64,000 bases of DNA from Desulfobacteraceae bacterium UBA2245 (GTDB taxonomy: Bacteria; Desulfobacterota; Desulfobacteria; Desulfobacterales; UBA2245): the NCBI GenBank assembly GCA_002347265.1, contig DDYB01000012.1:9654-73653 (forward strand). The letters run 5' to 3'. Shown in pieces: positions 54,070-63,010 of the stretch. Below the pieces are notes generated by a model. It did not search any database, was not told the origin of the DNA, and saw only the letters and a list, made by a program, of their open reading frames with translations. A program made the translations under genes and the position numbers. The stretch's first letter is position 1. Each line of letters begins with the position of its first letter.

Positions 54070-54260
54070 ACGGATTGACCATAGTTATACTGGCCGTCGC
54101 CGCCGTGTTTGCGGCCGCGATCTGTGGAATGAAACTGGTCGATATGTTGTTCGGCCGCGTTCGGTCGATGGATATGATCATCGCCGCGGTGCTCGGCGCA
54201 GTGGCGTTTGCCGCCGGCAGCGCAGCGCTAAAAATGGCCGCGACGGCCATAGCGGGGTGA
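54066..54260 (+). CDS. Small two-segment membrane protein
   Basis: A 64-residue protein of two hydrophobic helices (ILAVAAVFAAAICGM and IIAAVLGAVAFAAGSAAL), overlapping the preceding gene. Size and topology would suit a holin, but it is not next to the amidase gene, so that is only a possibility. It is the last gene before a bidirectional hairpin. Confidence 0.6.
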   Translation: MNGLTIVILAVAAVFAAAICGMKLVDMLFGRVRSMDMIIAAVLGAVAFAAGSAALKMAATAIAG

Positions 54261-54368
54261 GAAGCAGATGATTCGTATTAATTGCCGCAGCCCCACTTTT
54301 TAAGCGTTGGGGGCGCAAAAAATCCCTACTCCGCGGCGCCAGAGCGGGGCATCCTTTCGACCTATTTT

Positions 54369-54393
54369 AAACCGGACCTGGCGCGTCCGGTTT
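54369..54393. terminator. Hairpin between convergent prophage genes
   Basis: AAACCGGAC (54369-54377) pairs perfectly with GTCCGGTTT (54385-54393) around a 7-base loop, with short T/A-rich flanks. It separates the early operon from the reversed accessory gene and probably ends both transcripts. Confidence 0.65.
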
Positions 54394-54454
54394 AGTCTAT
54401 CGCACAGAAAAGATGTGGCACACCGAAATCAAGGCCAGCGACCGCGGGCCTTTC

Positions 54455-55516
54455 TTATTTCTGATAGGTTCCCAGAGTGTCGAGTATCTTGTCCGCATAC
54501 TGATAGATGTCCACGACGGAATCGATCGGTATCCGGATTTCGTCCTTGCCGTTGACGATGCCGAGGTATTTCTGCCTGGCATTGAACCAGAGCCGGCAGA
54601 TCGGCTTCCGGTTGTTATCGTCCAGCAGTATGCCCATGTACGACTTCGTGTCCCTGTGGATGACTCTGCACGGGGCTACGACTTTCGCGGCAATGGCTCG
54701 GACGATGTTGAACCCTTCCAGCTCCTCCTCGGTCGTGACGATGCCGGTGTCTGCCGCCGCGTCGGCGACATCCGCCTGCGCCTCCGGCTCACCGGCCTTC
54801 TCTCCCTCCAGCGCGGTTCGCAGCCGGTCGCTGATCCTGTCGCTCAAAAACTGCTGGAACGCCTTGGATACCAGTGGCGTAAACTGGTCTTTCATGGTGG
54901 CGGTGAACCGCCCGCCGGGCATGACGCGGTAGAAGAAGAAGCGGACAAAATCATCGTCCGGCGCCTCAACCTGCATGGCGATGGCCTTCCTGATCTCGGA
55001 TGTATATTTCAGCTCGCTGGCCGTGCTGAGCATGCGGTCCAGGTCGAAGTCGTCTCGCGCCATCTTCTTGACTTCCGCCAGGGCGTTGGGCTTCGGGTTC
55101 GCCAGGTCCAGCTCCAGGAACGGTTTGTCGTCCATCCGGTTCGGCTCTTCCAAGTCGGAATAAAATTGATACTGGATGCCATTCGTGAGAATGGCGATCC
55201 GCGATCGGGTGACCGTAAAATATCGATACAACTGGCTCATGTTTTCCCTGGACAGATCGCATCCAGCCTTCTTACATTCGATCAGCATGACGGTGTCGCC
55301 GTCCCGCACGATCGCGTAATCGACCTTCTCTCCTTTTTTCGTTCCGACATCGGCGGTAAATTCAGGAACCACCTCTTTTGGATTAAAGACATCATACCCG
55401 AGAGACGAGATGAATGGCATCACCAGCGCGTTCTTGGTCGCCTCCTCTGTTTGCAGATGGTCCGTGAGCTTTGGCAGCCGTTGAATGAGCGCTGCGATCT
55501 TTTCATCGAAGCTCAT
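54455..55516 (-). CDS. HsdR N-terminal-like nuclease-fold accessory protein
   Basis: The 353-residue protein has in its first ~150 residues the PD-(D/E)xK-type fold of the type I restriction enzyme R subunit N-terminus: Asp in KVDYAIVRDGD and the ECKK motif (MLIECKKAGCD). The helicase part of HsdR is absent. The C-terminal half is a helical region plus a small beta domain ending in YADKILDTLG. GGAGGCACAGT precedes ATG 55516. It is reversed relative to the surrounding prophage genes, typical of cargo carrying its own promoter. A role in defence against other phages is plausible but not shown. Confidence 0.8.
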   Translation of the reverse strand: MSFDEKIAALIQRLPKLTDHLQTEEATKNALVMPFISSLGYDVFNPKEVVPEFTADVGTKKGEKVDYAIVRDGDTVMLIECKKAGCDLSRENMSQLYRYFTVTRSRIAILTNGIQYQFYSDLEEPNRMDDKPFLELDLANPKPNALAEVKKMARDDFDLDRMLSTASELKYTSEIRKAIAMQVEAPDDDFVRFFFYRVMPGGRFTATMKDQFTPLVSKAFQQFLSDRISDRLRTALEGEKAGEPEAQADVADAAADTGIVTTEEELEGFNIVRAIAAKVVAPCRVIHRDTKSYMGILLDDNNRKPICRLWFNARQKYLGIVNGKDEIRIPIDSVVDIYQYADKILDTLGTYQK

Positions 55517-55577
55517 ACTGTGCCTCCGTTTTTGATGCGTTTTTGATTTGAGTGGTGCGTTGCGCGGTCGATTTAAT

Positions 55578-55646
55578 CACCTATCAGATTAAGCAAAAAA
55601 ATCAACACGCATCATAAATCGTCTCAGAATTATCACGGATACTCAC
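55578..55646 (+). repeat. Direct repeat flanking an accessory gene, copy 1
   Basis: About 69 bases beginning CACCTATCAGATTAAGCAAA recur at 56751-56819 in the same orientation with about ten mismatches. A shared GGTCGATT lies shortly before each. The two copies bracket the reversed gene at 55690-56646. Confidence 0.85.
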
Positions 55647-55689
55647 GCGCGCGTACAAGAAGGGATGGTGTGGTATTTGTTGCTTGGTT

Positions 55690-56646
55690 TTAGACCCCTG
55701 AAGGCGACTCGACAAAGACACTAAACGGCTTGGAGCCGGATCTTTTATCGCCAAGGCCCGTTATTGATGCAGATTTGGGACCTTGTTTCGTGTAAACAAT
55801 AAAGACATGCAGCGGAGCAACAAAATTTATACCAGCCTTGAGTGTTGCGTTTAAGTTTTTTGAAAGCTCATCGATATCTTTTTCCGGCAATTCGGCTGAT
55901 GCGCGGAACGTTACCCCGTCTTTTTCTATCGTAAACACGGGTGGGATCTTATCAAAATCAATACTTTTGATGGTGTAAACCTCATCGAAAATATCGCTTG
56001 TTGGTTTGGCGGGCGGCTTTCGAGGATACCGCTGCCTGGCTTGATCCGCCGACAGCTCCTGTTTGTCAGGCATGGTAATTGTATCGTCCCTGTCCAGTTT
56101 GCTGATCAATGAACGGGTTGGTTTTTCAAGGTCCTGGTCCCCTATGATTTCAATAGCCTTGTCCAGGCTGGAGGCCAAATTTCCCGCAATTGCAGAGCTT
56201 AGTTGCATCTGCGCGACATCCCGCTGGTATTCTAATACCTTGGTGGTGGTAAAATAGCCAAAAACAACCAGCATGGCGACAATTGCGGTAAGCACTATTT
56301 GCTTTCCAGACATTTTTTCAAGCATCCCTTTGAGAACGTCATTCAGCCTGATTTCAAAAATTGATGAGCCTTCAACTACCCGGACCTTTACCGTGATTTC
56401 CTTTTGTAAAATATGCGTCTGGATTTCCGAACCGGTGACTTGCCGGTAAAGCCGGTTGACCGCCTTTTGAAGCTCAATAATGTAACTGGCGCCGCGATAG
56501 TCTATGTAACTATTCCAGGCCGCACCGGTAACGCGAATTTGAAAGGCGAGCCCTTTACCGAGTTCTATATCACCCGCCTGGATCTTGTTCAACACTATAT
56601 CCGTGCCTGACTTTAACAAATCATCCCACGAACGTACCGTGATCAT
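55690..56646 (-). CDS. Accessory membrane protein bracketed by direct repeats
   Basis: A 318-residue protein with one central membrane helix (IVLTAIVAMLVVFGYFTTTKVL, about 136-157). The N-terminal ~130 residues are probably cytoplasmic; the C-terminal ~150 include a proline-rich stretch (YPRKPPAKP) and a beta-rich end. No domain is recognised. GC content is lower than the prophage genes around it and it is reversed and flanked by ~69-base direct repeats. It is probably a late-acquired cargo gene. Confidence 0.65.
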   Translation of the reverse strand: MITVRSWDDLLKSGTDIVLNKIQAGDIELGKGLAFQIRVTGAAWNSYIDYRGASYIIELQKAVNRLYRQVTGSEIQTHILQKEITVKVRVVEGSSIFEIRLNDVLKGMLEKMSGKQIVLTAIVAMLVVFGYFTTTKVLEYQRDVAQMQLSSAIAGNLASSLDKAIEIIGDQDLEKPTRSLISKLDRDDTITMPDKQELSADQARQRYPRKPPAKPTSDIFDEVYTIKSIDFDKIPPVFTIEKDGVTFRASAELPEKDIDELSKNLNATLKAGINFVAPLHVFIVYTKQGPKSASITGLGDKRSGSKPFSVFVESPSGV

Positions 56647-56750
56647 AGCGCCCCCTCTTAGAGAAGATTATGAGTTTAGAATAGCCAAAACCGTGCGTCG
56701 ATAAAGGCCCCGGTTATTGCTGCACAGCTGATGGGTCGATTGAAAAAAAA

Positions 56751-56819
56751 CACCTATCAGATTAAGCAAAAAAATCAACATGCATTAGAAACCGTCTCAG
56801 GATTATCACGGATTCCACC
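56751..56819 (+). repeat. Direct repeat flanking an accessory gene, copy 2
   Basis: The second copy of the 55578-55646 repeat, lying ~100 bases before the lysis cassette. Being next to a rightward operon, it may contain a prophage promoter that was duplicated when the cargo arrived. Confidence 0.85.
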
Positions 56820-56920
56820 CGACCCGTGTATGGTGATCCAGAGCGGGGGCGGTTCGTCTACGCCCCAGACCGCGCAAAGAGAACCGGCCCCCGCATCCAA
56901 CCATACGCGAGGCGAAGCAC

Positions 56921-57370
56921 ATGACGACGCGGGACCTTTCGACCATCAGGCGGATCATCATTCACTGCTCGGATTCCGAGTTCGGCACGGCGGCCATGAT
57001 CGACGAGTGGCACCGGCAGCGCGGATTCACCCGCATCGGGTATCATTACGTGATTCTCAACGGTGTCACCGTTAAGGGCGCACCGTATGATCCGAAGCTC
57101 GACGGCGTGGTCCAGCAGGGCCGGAAACTGTCCGAGGTAGGCGCGCACGTCGCCGGGCACAATTCCGACAGCGTCGGGATCTGCCTGATCGGCCGGCGGC
57201 ACTTCACCGGCAATCAACTGCTCAAGAGTCTGCCCGACCTGCTCTGCTCCCTGAAAGACCTGCCCTCTATCTCCGGGTGGCAGAACGTTTATGGGCATTA
57301 CGAGCTGGATCACAACAAGTCCTGTCCGAATTTGGACATGAACGCCGTACGGCGGATGATAGCGGTATGA
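56921..57370 (+). CDS. N-acetylmuramoyl-L-alanine amidase (endolysin)
   Basis: A 149-residue Amidase_2 domain with almost nothing else, like T7 lysozyme. His15 in RIIIHCSDS and the His and Cys in GHYELDHNKSCPN are the expected zinc ligands, and GYHYVI is also conserved. There is no signal peptide, so export would need a holin. It opens a tightly packed lysis/morphogenesis operon. Confidence 0.9.
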   Translation: MTTRDLSTIRRIIIHCSDSEFGTAAMIDEWHRQRGFTRIGYHYVILNGVTVKGAPYDPKLDGVVQQGRKLSEVGAHVAGHNSDSVGICLIGRRHFTGNQLLKSLPDLLCSLKDLPSISGWQNVYGHYELDHNKSCPNLDMNAVRRMIAV

Positions 57371-57600
57371 TGAGGATTCTGATCTCCCTGGCCGTCCTGT
57401 CCAGCCTGGCGTTTGCCGGGTGCGCCTCCCTCACCTACGAGTCGGCTGACGGATCGCGTGTGACGTACACGCGGATATTGACCGGCTCGGACAGTATCAA
57501 GGGCGCGCTGCCCGGAGCGTCGATCGAGTCAACCGGCCAGCAGGCTATCGACCCGGCCGTTATGGCGGCCCTGGTGCAGATTCTTTCGGCCGCAAAATGA
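57367..57600 (+). CDS. Small phage lipoprotein
   Basis: A 77-residue protein with a lipoprotein signal (SSLAFAGC, Cys19) overlapping the amidase gene by 4 bases. The mature part is short and Ser/Thr-rich. An outer-membrane spanin-like role would suit its place but is not proved. Confidence 0.7.
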   Translation: MMRILISLAVLSSLAFAGCASLTYESADGSRVTYTRILTGSDSIKGALPGASIESTGQQAIDPAVMAALVQILSAAK

Positions 57601-58199
57601 TATGGATCGCGCTCGCGCTGCTGATTCTCAGCGGCTGCGGCGCGGCGGATAAAACGATGAAACGCATCCCCACACATCAGGCATACAAAGACCTGCTCCG
57701 GACGGCAAAAGGCATGCCGGACTCGGAGGCGCTCGACTCGGTCAACCGGTTTTTCAACACCCGAATCCGGTACGCCGCCGATCTGAAGTCGTGGGGCAAA
57801 CCCGAATACTGGGCCACGCCAGAGGAAGTTTTAGATCGTGGCCAGGGCGACTGCGAGGATTTTGCGATCGCCAAGTTTTTCACACTCAAATGGATCGGCG
57901 TGGAAGAGGATCTGCTAAACCTCGTGTACTGCCGCATCGCGCCGGGGGACCGGCCGCACGTGGTGGTGGGGTATCTGGCGGACGCGGATTCCCCCCTGAT
58001 CCTGGACAGCGGGGCGGACGAGATCGCGCCGGCATCTGAGCGTTCCGACCTAAGTCTGATTCTTGGGTTCAACTCCCGCGGACTCTGGGTGTTCCGGGAT
58101 GGCATCCGGCATAAGGTGTCAACCAACGCCAAGCAGCTCCGGCCCTGGAAAGAACTCATGCAGCGGATGTCTGCCGACGCAGACAAGGAGACGCCATGA
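57597..58199 (+). CDS. Transglutaminase-like cysteine-peptidase lipoprotein
   Basis: The 200-residue product has a lipobox near residue 14 (LLILSGC). The fold is transglutaminase-like: nucleophile Cys86 in RGQGDCEDFAIAK, His near 120 in RPHVVVGY and Asp near 137 in LILDSG. It resembles the bacterial transglutaminase-like cysteine proteinase (BTLCP) family. As an exported lipoprotein in a lysis cassette it may act on the cell envelope. It overlaps both neighbours by 4 bases. Confidence 0.8.
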   Translation: MIWIALALLILSGCGAADKTMKRIPTHQAYKDLLRTAKGMPDSEALDSVNRFFNTRIRYAADLKSWGKPEYWATPEEVLDRGQGDCEDFAIAKFFTLKWIGVEEDLLNLVYCRIAPGDRPHVVVGYLADADSPLILDSGADEIAPASERSDLSLILGFNSRGLWVFRDGIRHKVSTNAKQLRPWKELMQRMSADADKETP

Positions 58200-58579
58200 C
58201 GACGGCACTGCTCTTTGCCCCTCCGGGCTACTGGCGGCTGTCAGAAATCCTAAAAGGGCGCATCTGCAACGGCTGCGGCAGCAAAGGTCTGTGCGGGTAC
58301 GTGATCCCGGACACGATCTGGGGTCTGCGCATCACAGAGGCTTGCAACATCCACGATTATCAGTACGAGACAGGCCGCGACCATGCGGACAAGGAAAGCG
58401 CGGACCGGTCGTTTTTGTACAACGTTCTGCGGCTCATCGATGCCGCGGGCGGCCCCGCGATCCTGCAATGGCTGCGACGGAGACGGGCGCAAAAATACTA
58501 CTGGGCGGTCTGCGCGTTCGGCGGCCCGGCGTTCTGGGCGGGGAAAAACCGGCCCGAGGAAATGAGACTGGCAGGCTGA
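58196..58579 (+). CDS. Prophage protein with phospholipase-A2-like motif
   Basis: A 127-residue protein with ACNIHDYQYETG, where the His-Asp pair and the following Tyr resemble the active site of small prokaryotic phospholipases A2. A downstream ADKESADRSF helix may provide the second Asp. Additional cysteines (CNGCGSKGLCG) lie upstream. The match is to a short motif only, so the assignment is tentative. Confidence 0.55.
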   Translation: MTTALLFAPPGYWRLSEILKGRICNGCGSKGLCGYVIPDTIWGLRITEACNIHDYQYETGRDHADKESADRSFLYNVLRLIDAAGGPAILQWLRRRRAQKYYWAVCAFGGPAFWAGKNRPEEMRLAG

Positions 58580-58785
58580 TGGAAGATGTGGAACTGGCGT
58601 CGAAGTTCGAGGCCATGCACCTGAAAAATTCGATTAAGCGGCATTTTGATGAGGCGGAGCCGTCCGATGGAAACGGCATCTGCATCGACTGCGGGGAAGA
58701 GATCCCCGAGGCGCGATTGAAAATAGACCCGGGATTCAGGCGGTGCATCGCCTGCCAGACCAGACGCGAAAGGAAACGGGGTTGA
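58579..58785 (+). CDS. DksA/TraR-type zinc-finger protein
   Basis: A 68-residue protein with the C4 zinc finger ICIDCGEEIPEARLKIDPGFRRCIACQ, the signature of the TraR/DksA family that binds RNA polymerase through its secondary channel. Being short, it resembles TraR rather than DksA. It overlaps its neighbours by one base. Confidence 0.85.
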   Translation: MEDVELASKFEAMHLKNSIKRHFDEAEPSDGNGICIDCGEEIPEARLKIDPGFRRCIACQTRRERKRG

Positions 58786-59114
58786 TGGACATCACAAACG
58801 TCGGCGTGATGAAGGAGATATTCCAGGCGTTCGGGCCATACGGGCTGCTGCTGGTGCTGTGGTGGTTCGATGCCCGGCGGCTGGACGCGGTCCTGAAGGA
58901 GCACCGCGGATACATGGACGAGTGGCGGGAGATGTACAAGAACAACGTGAAGCTGGTGGAAAACTACGACAGCGTGGCCGGCGACCTCAAAGACCTGGTC
59001 GTGCTCAACACACAGACCATGACGGGCCTGGTGCACGACATCCGCGAGAACCAGTACTGCCCGCAGGTCAGAATCGAAAAACGCACCGTACAGGTGGGGA
59101 AGGGTAGCCAATGA
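58785..59114 (+). CDS. Small membrane protein with coiled coil
   Basis: A 109-residue protein with one hydrophobic segment (GPYGLLLVLWWF, about 17-28) followed by a long charged helix. The layout resembles Rz-like or holin-accessory proteins of Mu-like phages. No family is named. Confidence 0.6.
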   Translation: MDITNVGVMKEIFQAFGPYGLLLVLWWFDARRLDAVLKEHRGYMDEWREMYKNNVKLVENYDSVAGDLKDLVVLNTQTMTGLVHDIRENQYCPQVRIEKRTVQVGKGSQ

Positions 59115-59356
59115 ACACCGAACGGCTGAGATATATGGGCAGACGCCAGGAACTCTTGATGGAGAAGCGGACCCTTGAGATCCGCTTTCACGGCCTGATC
59201 AACAACCTGCGCGACGAGCTGGACCCGCTGCGCTCCATCAACGAGATGCGGCCCGACGTGGTCGCGACCCTGTCCGCGGAACTCGAATTGGTGCAGAACC
59301 GCACCCGGGAGGTCGCCGCCGAGCTGAAGCGGATCAGCGACCTGATCGGCGGTTGA
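59111..59356 (+). CDS. Small coiled-coil prophage protein
   Basis: An 81-residue almost entirely helical, highly charged protein that overlaps the preceding gene by 4 bases. It occupies the place of the gp25/gp26-type genes of Mu upstream of gp27. Confidence 0.6.
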   Translation: MNTERLRYMGRRQELLMEKRTLEIRFHGLINNLRDELDPLRSINEMRPDVVATLSAELELVQNRTREVAAELKRISDLIGG

Positions 59357-59358
59357 CG

Positions 59359-59883
59359 ATGCCGGCACGGTCCCGAATCGCACTGCTCCCGGACGAGATC
59401 CGCGACGAGCTGGAGCGGAAGCTGCTGACCGGCGGCTTCTCCGATTACGCGGCACTGGAGTCGTGGCTGCGCGACCAGGGGTTCGAGATATCCCGCAGCG
59501 CGATCCACCGGTTCGGCAAGGACTTCCAAGCCAAGTGCGAGGCGATCAAGATCGCCACGGAGCAGGCCAAGGCCATCGTGGGCGTGGTCGGAGACGACGA
59601 GGGCAACATGAACGAGGCCCTGATCCGCCTGATCCAGCAGCTGTCCTTCGACATCCTGGTGAAGAACCAGGATGAGGACATCGTTGATATCCTGCCCAAG
59701 ATGGGCGTCATGATCGCCAAGCTCTCCAAGGCCAGCGTGGACCAGAAGAAGTGGGCGACCGAGATGCGGAAGAAAACGCTGCTGGAGGCTGCGGATACAG
59801 TGGAAGAAACCGCCAGGGAACGAGGCTTGTCTGAAGCCGATGTACAGTTCTGGCGGGAGCGCGTCCTGAAGGGAACCGCATGA
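59359..59883 (+). CDS. DUF3486 protein (Mu gp27-like, probable small terminase)
   Basis: A 174-residue protein with SRIALLPDEIRDELERKL and SRSAIHRFGKDF, the pattern of DUF3486. In Mu this gene lies directly upstream of the large terminase, and the product is thought to act as the small terminase subunit. A TTG at 59353 is an alternative start. It overlaps the next gene by 4 bases. Confidence 0.85.
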   Translation: MPARSRIALLPDEIRDELERKLLTGGFSDYAALESWLRDQGFEISRSAIHRFGKDFQAKCEAIKIATEQAKAIVGVVGDDEGNMNEALIRLIQQLSFDILVKNQDEDIVDILPKMGVMIAKLSKASVDQKKWATEMRKKTLLEAADTVEETARERGLSEADVQFWRERVLKGTA

Positions 59884-61490
59884 CCAGACCTGGCGACATA
59901 GAGCGGATTCTGAGCTGGGAAGAACTCCCAGCCAGCGTCCGGGAGATTCCCGAGGGCTACAACCCTCTGAGCGACGGCGTTCTGATGCATCATCAGAGCG
60001 ATTGGATACAGCTTTGCCAGGATCACGATCTCTGCATTGCCGAAAAGGGGCGGCGGACCGGCATCACATACGCAACGGCGCTGAACGACACCATCACCGC
60101 GGCCAGCAGTCGGGAGGCCCGTGGCGACAACGTCTATTACATCGGCGACACCAAGGAAAAGGGCCTGGAGTTCATCGGCTATTGCGCTCACATGGCCAAG
60201 GTCATGGCCGCCGGTATGGCCAATGGCTGGCGCGGAATAGAGGTCTTTCTGTTTGAAGATCAGCAGCCGGACGGCAGCAGCAAACAGATCACCAGCTACC
60301 GCATCCGGTTTGCATCCGGGTATCACATCGTCGCCTTGTCGTCAAACCCGGCCAGCATCCGGGGCCTTCAGGGCATCGTCAACATCGATGAGGCCGCTTT
60401 CCACAAGAACGTGCAGGCCGTTATCGACGCAGCGACGGCGCTGATTATCTGGGGAGGCAAGATCCGGATCATCAGCACGCACAACGGCGCCAAGAACCCG
60501 TTCAACCAACTGATCCGCGATACACGAGCTGGCCAGTACTCATTCAAAATCTACAAGGTCACGTTTGACGATGCGGTGTCAAACGGCCTGTATGAGCGAG
60601 TGTGCATGATCAAGGGCTGGACACCGACGCCGGAAGGGAAACGCGAATGGTACGAGCGGGTCCGTGGGGCATATGGGTCCAACAAGGCCGCCATGCGCGA
60701 AGAGTTGGACGCCATCCCGCGAGAAGGCTCCGGCGTGGCAATACCCGGAATTTTGATCGAAGCGTGCATGAAAGAGATCCGGCCGATCGTGCGCCTGGCT
60801 CTGGACGATGAATTTGCGCTCAGGGGAATGGAATATCGAGATTCGTGGGTGGCGGATTTTATACGCCAGAAAATTAACTCGCTGATCGACCAGCTCAACA
60901 GGGAACGCCGGCATTTTTTTGGTTCGGACTATTCACGGTACTGCGACTTTGCCGTCTTCAACCCGATGACCATCGAACCGCATTTGACACGCCGCGTGCC
61001 GTGGTTTTTGGAGATGCGCAATGTCCCTACACGGCACCAGCAGCAGATTTTGTGGCACATTATCGATCGATTGCCGAATTTTGCGTGCGGCGCTATGGAC
61101 GCCACCGGAAACGGCCAGACCATCGCCGAGTTTACGGCGGACAAATACGGCCGGGAGCGCATCATCGAGGTGACCCTCAATGATGCCTGGTACCGGGACC
61201 ACATGGGGCCGTTTGTCGACGCGTTCGAGGATCAGATGATGGATATCGGACGGGATGCAGACGTGCTCAACGACCTGCGGTCACTGGAGCGAATCGACGG
61301 CATCGTCAAACTGCCAAACATTCGAACGGCGGACACAAAGGATTTCGAGTTCAAGCGCCACGGAGATTCGGCAATCTCCCTGGCCCTGGGGCATTTTGCC
61401 ACCAGGAGCTACGCCGGCGGCCCGATCGAATACCAGTCCACCGGCAGGAAGCGCAGCTTCACGCGCATTCATAACTTCATGGGGCAATGA
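59880..61490 (+). CDS. Large terminase subunit (Mu gp28-like)
   Basis: The 536-residue protein has an N-terminal ATPase with a deviant P-loop (EKGRRTGITYAT, about 55-66) and Walker B GIVNIDEAAFHK (about 164-175). A C-terminal nuclease-like region begins GSDYSRYCDFAVF (about 342). It would pump DNA into proheads and cut it. It overlaps the flanking genes by 4 bases. Confidence 0.9.
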   Translation: MTRPGDIERILSWEELPASVREIPEGYNPLSDGVLMHHQSDWIQLCQDHDLCIAEKGRRTGITYATALNDTITAASSREARGDNVYYIGDTKEKGLEFIGYCAHMAKVMAAGMANGWRGIEVFLFEDQQPDGSSKQITSYRIRFASGYHIVALSSNPASIRGLQGIVNIDEAAFHKNVQAVIDAATALIIWGGKIRIISTHNGAKNPFNQLIRDTRAGQYSFKIYKVTFDDAVSNGLYERVCMIKGWTPTPEGKREWYERVRGAYGSNKAAMREELDAIPREGSGVAIPGILIEACMKEIRPIVRLALDDEFALRGMEYRDSWVADFIRQKINSLIDQLNRERRHFFGSDYSRYCDFAVFNPMTIEPHLTRRVPWFLEMRNVPTRHQQQILWHIIDRLPNFACGAMDATGNGQTIAEFTADKYGRERIIEVTLNDAWYRDHMGPFVDAFEDQMMDIGRDADVLNDLRSLERIDGIVKLPNIRTADTKDFEFKRHGDSAISLALGHFATRSYAGGPIEYQSTGRKRSFTRIHNFMGQ

Positions 61491-63010
61491 TGGCGGAAAC
61501 GGAGAAAATTAAAAAGCCGGTCACGGACGAAATCGCCGGCGCGGAAAAAGACATCGACATCTTTTCCGGATGGCTGACCCGCCGGGCGAATCCCGATCCG
61601 GTCCTGTCCTCGGAGGCAGGCGGCAAGGGCCTGAAACTCTATGACGAGATCGCACGGGATGCGCATGCCGGATCGGTGTTGCAGACGCGCTTTCTCACCG
61701 TGGTCGGGAAGGAGATCGAGGTGATTCCGGCGGATGATTCCAGCCGGGCGCAGGAGGCGGCCGACCTAGTCGAATCCGCGCTGCTGGGCTGTAATTTCGG
61801 CCAGGCCGTCGGAGAGCTCCTCCAGGCGGTCCTGTATGGATTCTATGTCGCCGAGGTGATGTGGCGGGTTAAAGACGGCCGTGCGACGCCGCGGAAGATC
61901 GTCGCCAAGCATCCGCGCCGGTTCGTGTTCGACATGGAACGCAGCCTCCGCCTGCTCACGCCGGACAACATGGTGGACGGCATCCCCGTTCCGGACCGCA
62001 AGTTCATCGTGTTCACATACGGGTCGTCAGACAGCCCCTATGGCTGCGGCCTGGGGCAGAAACTCTGGTGGCCGGTATGGTTCAAGAAAAACGGGATCAA
62101 GTTCTGGCTGATATTCCTGGAGAAGTTCGGCGCCCCGACGCCGGTCGGCAAATACCCGCCCGGCACGGAACCGGAGCAGCAGCAGAAGCTCCTCGACGCG
62201 ATCGACGCCATACAGACCGAAACCGGCATCAAAATACCGGAATCGATGTCTATTGATCTCCTGGAGGCCACGCGCGGCGGAAACGCCTCGTACGAGACGA
62301 TGTGCGAATACATGGACCGGCAGATCAGCAAGGCGGTGCTGGGGCAGACCGCCTCGACCGAGGGCACGCCCGGCAAGCTCGGAAACGACCGCCTCCAGGA
62401 AAACGTCCGCGACGATATCACGAAAGCCGACGCGGATCTGCTCTGCGAGTGCCTGAACAACACCCTGGTCCGCTGGATCGTGGACTACAACGTCCCGGAC
62501 CCGGACCGCGTGTATCCCAGGCTGTGGATCCGCACCGATCCGGAAAAGGACCTCAAAGCCCTGGCCGAGCGCGACCGGATCATCCTGGTCGATATGGGCA
62601 TGGCCGGCCGCGTGCCGGAGTCCTACATCTCCGATACGTACGGCATTCCGCTGGCCGCCGACGGCGAGGCGACGATATTGGCCGCAAAAGGCTCCGTCGT
62701 GCTCCCGGACGGTAAAGCTTTGGTTGGCGGGGAATTTTCAGATGCGCCGTCCCAGGCCAAACCCGATCCGGCCGACATGATCGCGGAGCGCCTGGGCGAG
62801 GAGAGCATGGAGATTACGGACGAGGCTTTCATGGCGCCGATCAAACGCCTGGTGGAATCGGCTGGCAGCCTGGAGGAGATCCGGGACGGCATACTGAATA
62901 TTTACGGCGACCTGTCCCCGGCTGAGCTGGGAGAGCTGATCGCGCGCGGCATGATGATCGCCGAGGCCGCGGGCCGGATAGACGTTAAAACCGAACAAAA
63001 GGAGAGATAA
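61487..63010 (+). CDS. Portal protein, DUF935 (Mu gp29-like)
   Basis: The 507-residue protein has the DUF935 pattern, with VIPADDSSRAQEAADLVESAL, ALYGFYVAEVMWRV-type (here LYGFYVAEVMWRV) and EKFGAPTPVGKYPPG. Portal dodecamers form the DNA entry channel of the capsid. Order terminase then portal is as in Mu. It is normal length and abuts the next gene. Confidence 0.9.
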   Translation: MMAETEKIKKPVTDEIAGAEKDIDIFSGWLTRRANPDPVLSSEAGGKGLKLYDEIARDAHAGSVLQTRFLTVVGKEIEVIPADDSSRAQEAADLVESALLGCNFGQAVGELLQAVLYGFYVAEVMWRVKDGRATPRKIVAKHPRRFVFDMERSLRLLTPDNMVDGIPVPDRKFIVFTYGSSDSPYGCGLGQKLWWPVWFKKNGIKFWLIFLEKFGAPTPVGKYPPGTEPEQQQKLLDAIDAIQTETGIKIPESMSIDLLEATRGGNASYETMCEYMDRQISKAVLGQTASTEGTPGKLGNDRLQENVRDDITKADADLLCECLNNTLVRWIVDYNVPDPDRVYPRLWIRTDPEKDLKALAERDRIILVDMGMAGRVPESYISDTYGIPLAADGEATILAAKGSVVLPDGKALVGGEFSDAPSQAKPDPADMIAERLGEESMEITDEAFMAPIKRLVESAGSLEEIRDGILNIYGDLSPAELGELIARGMMIAEAAGRIDVKTEQKER

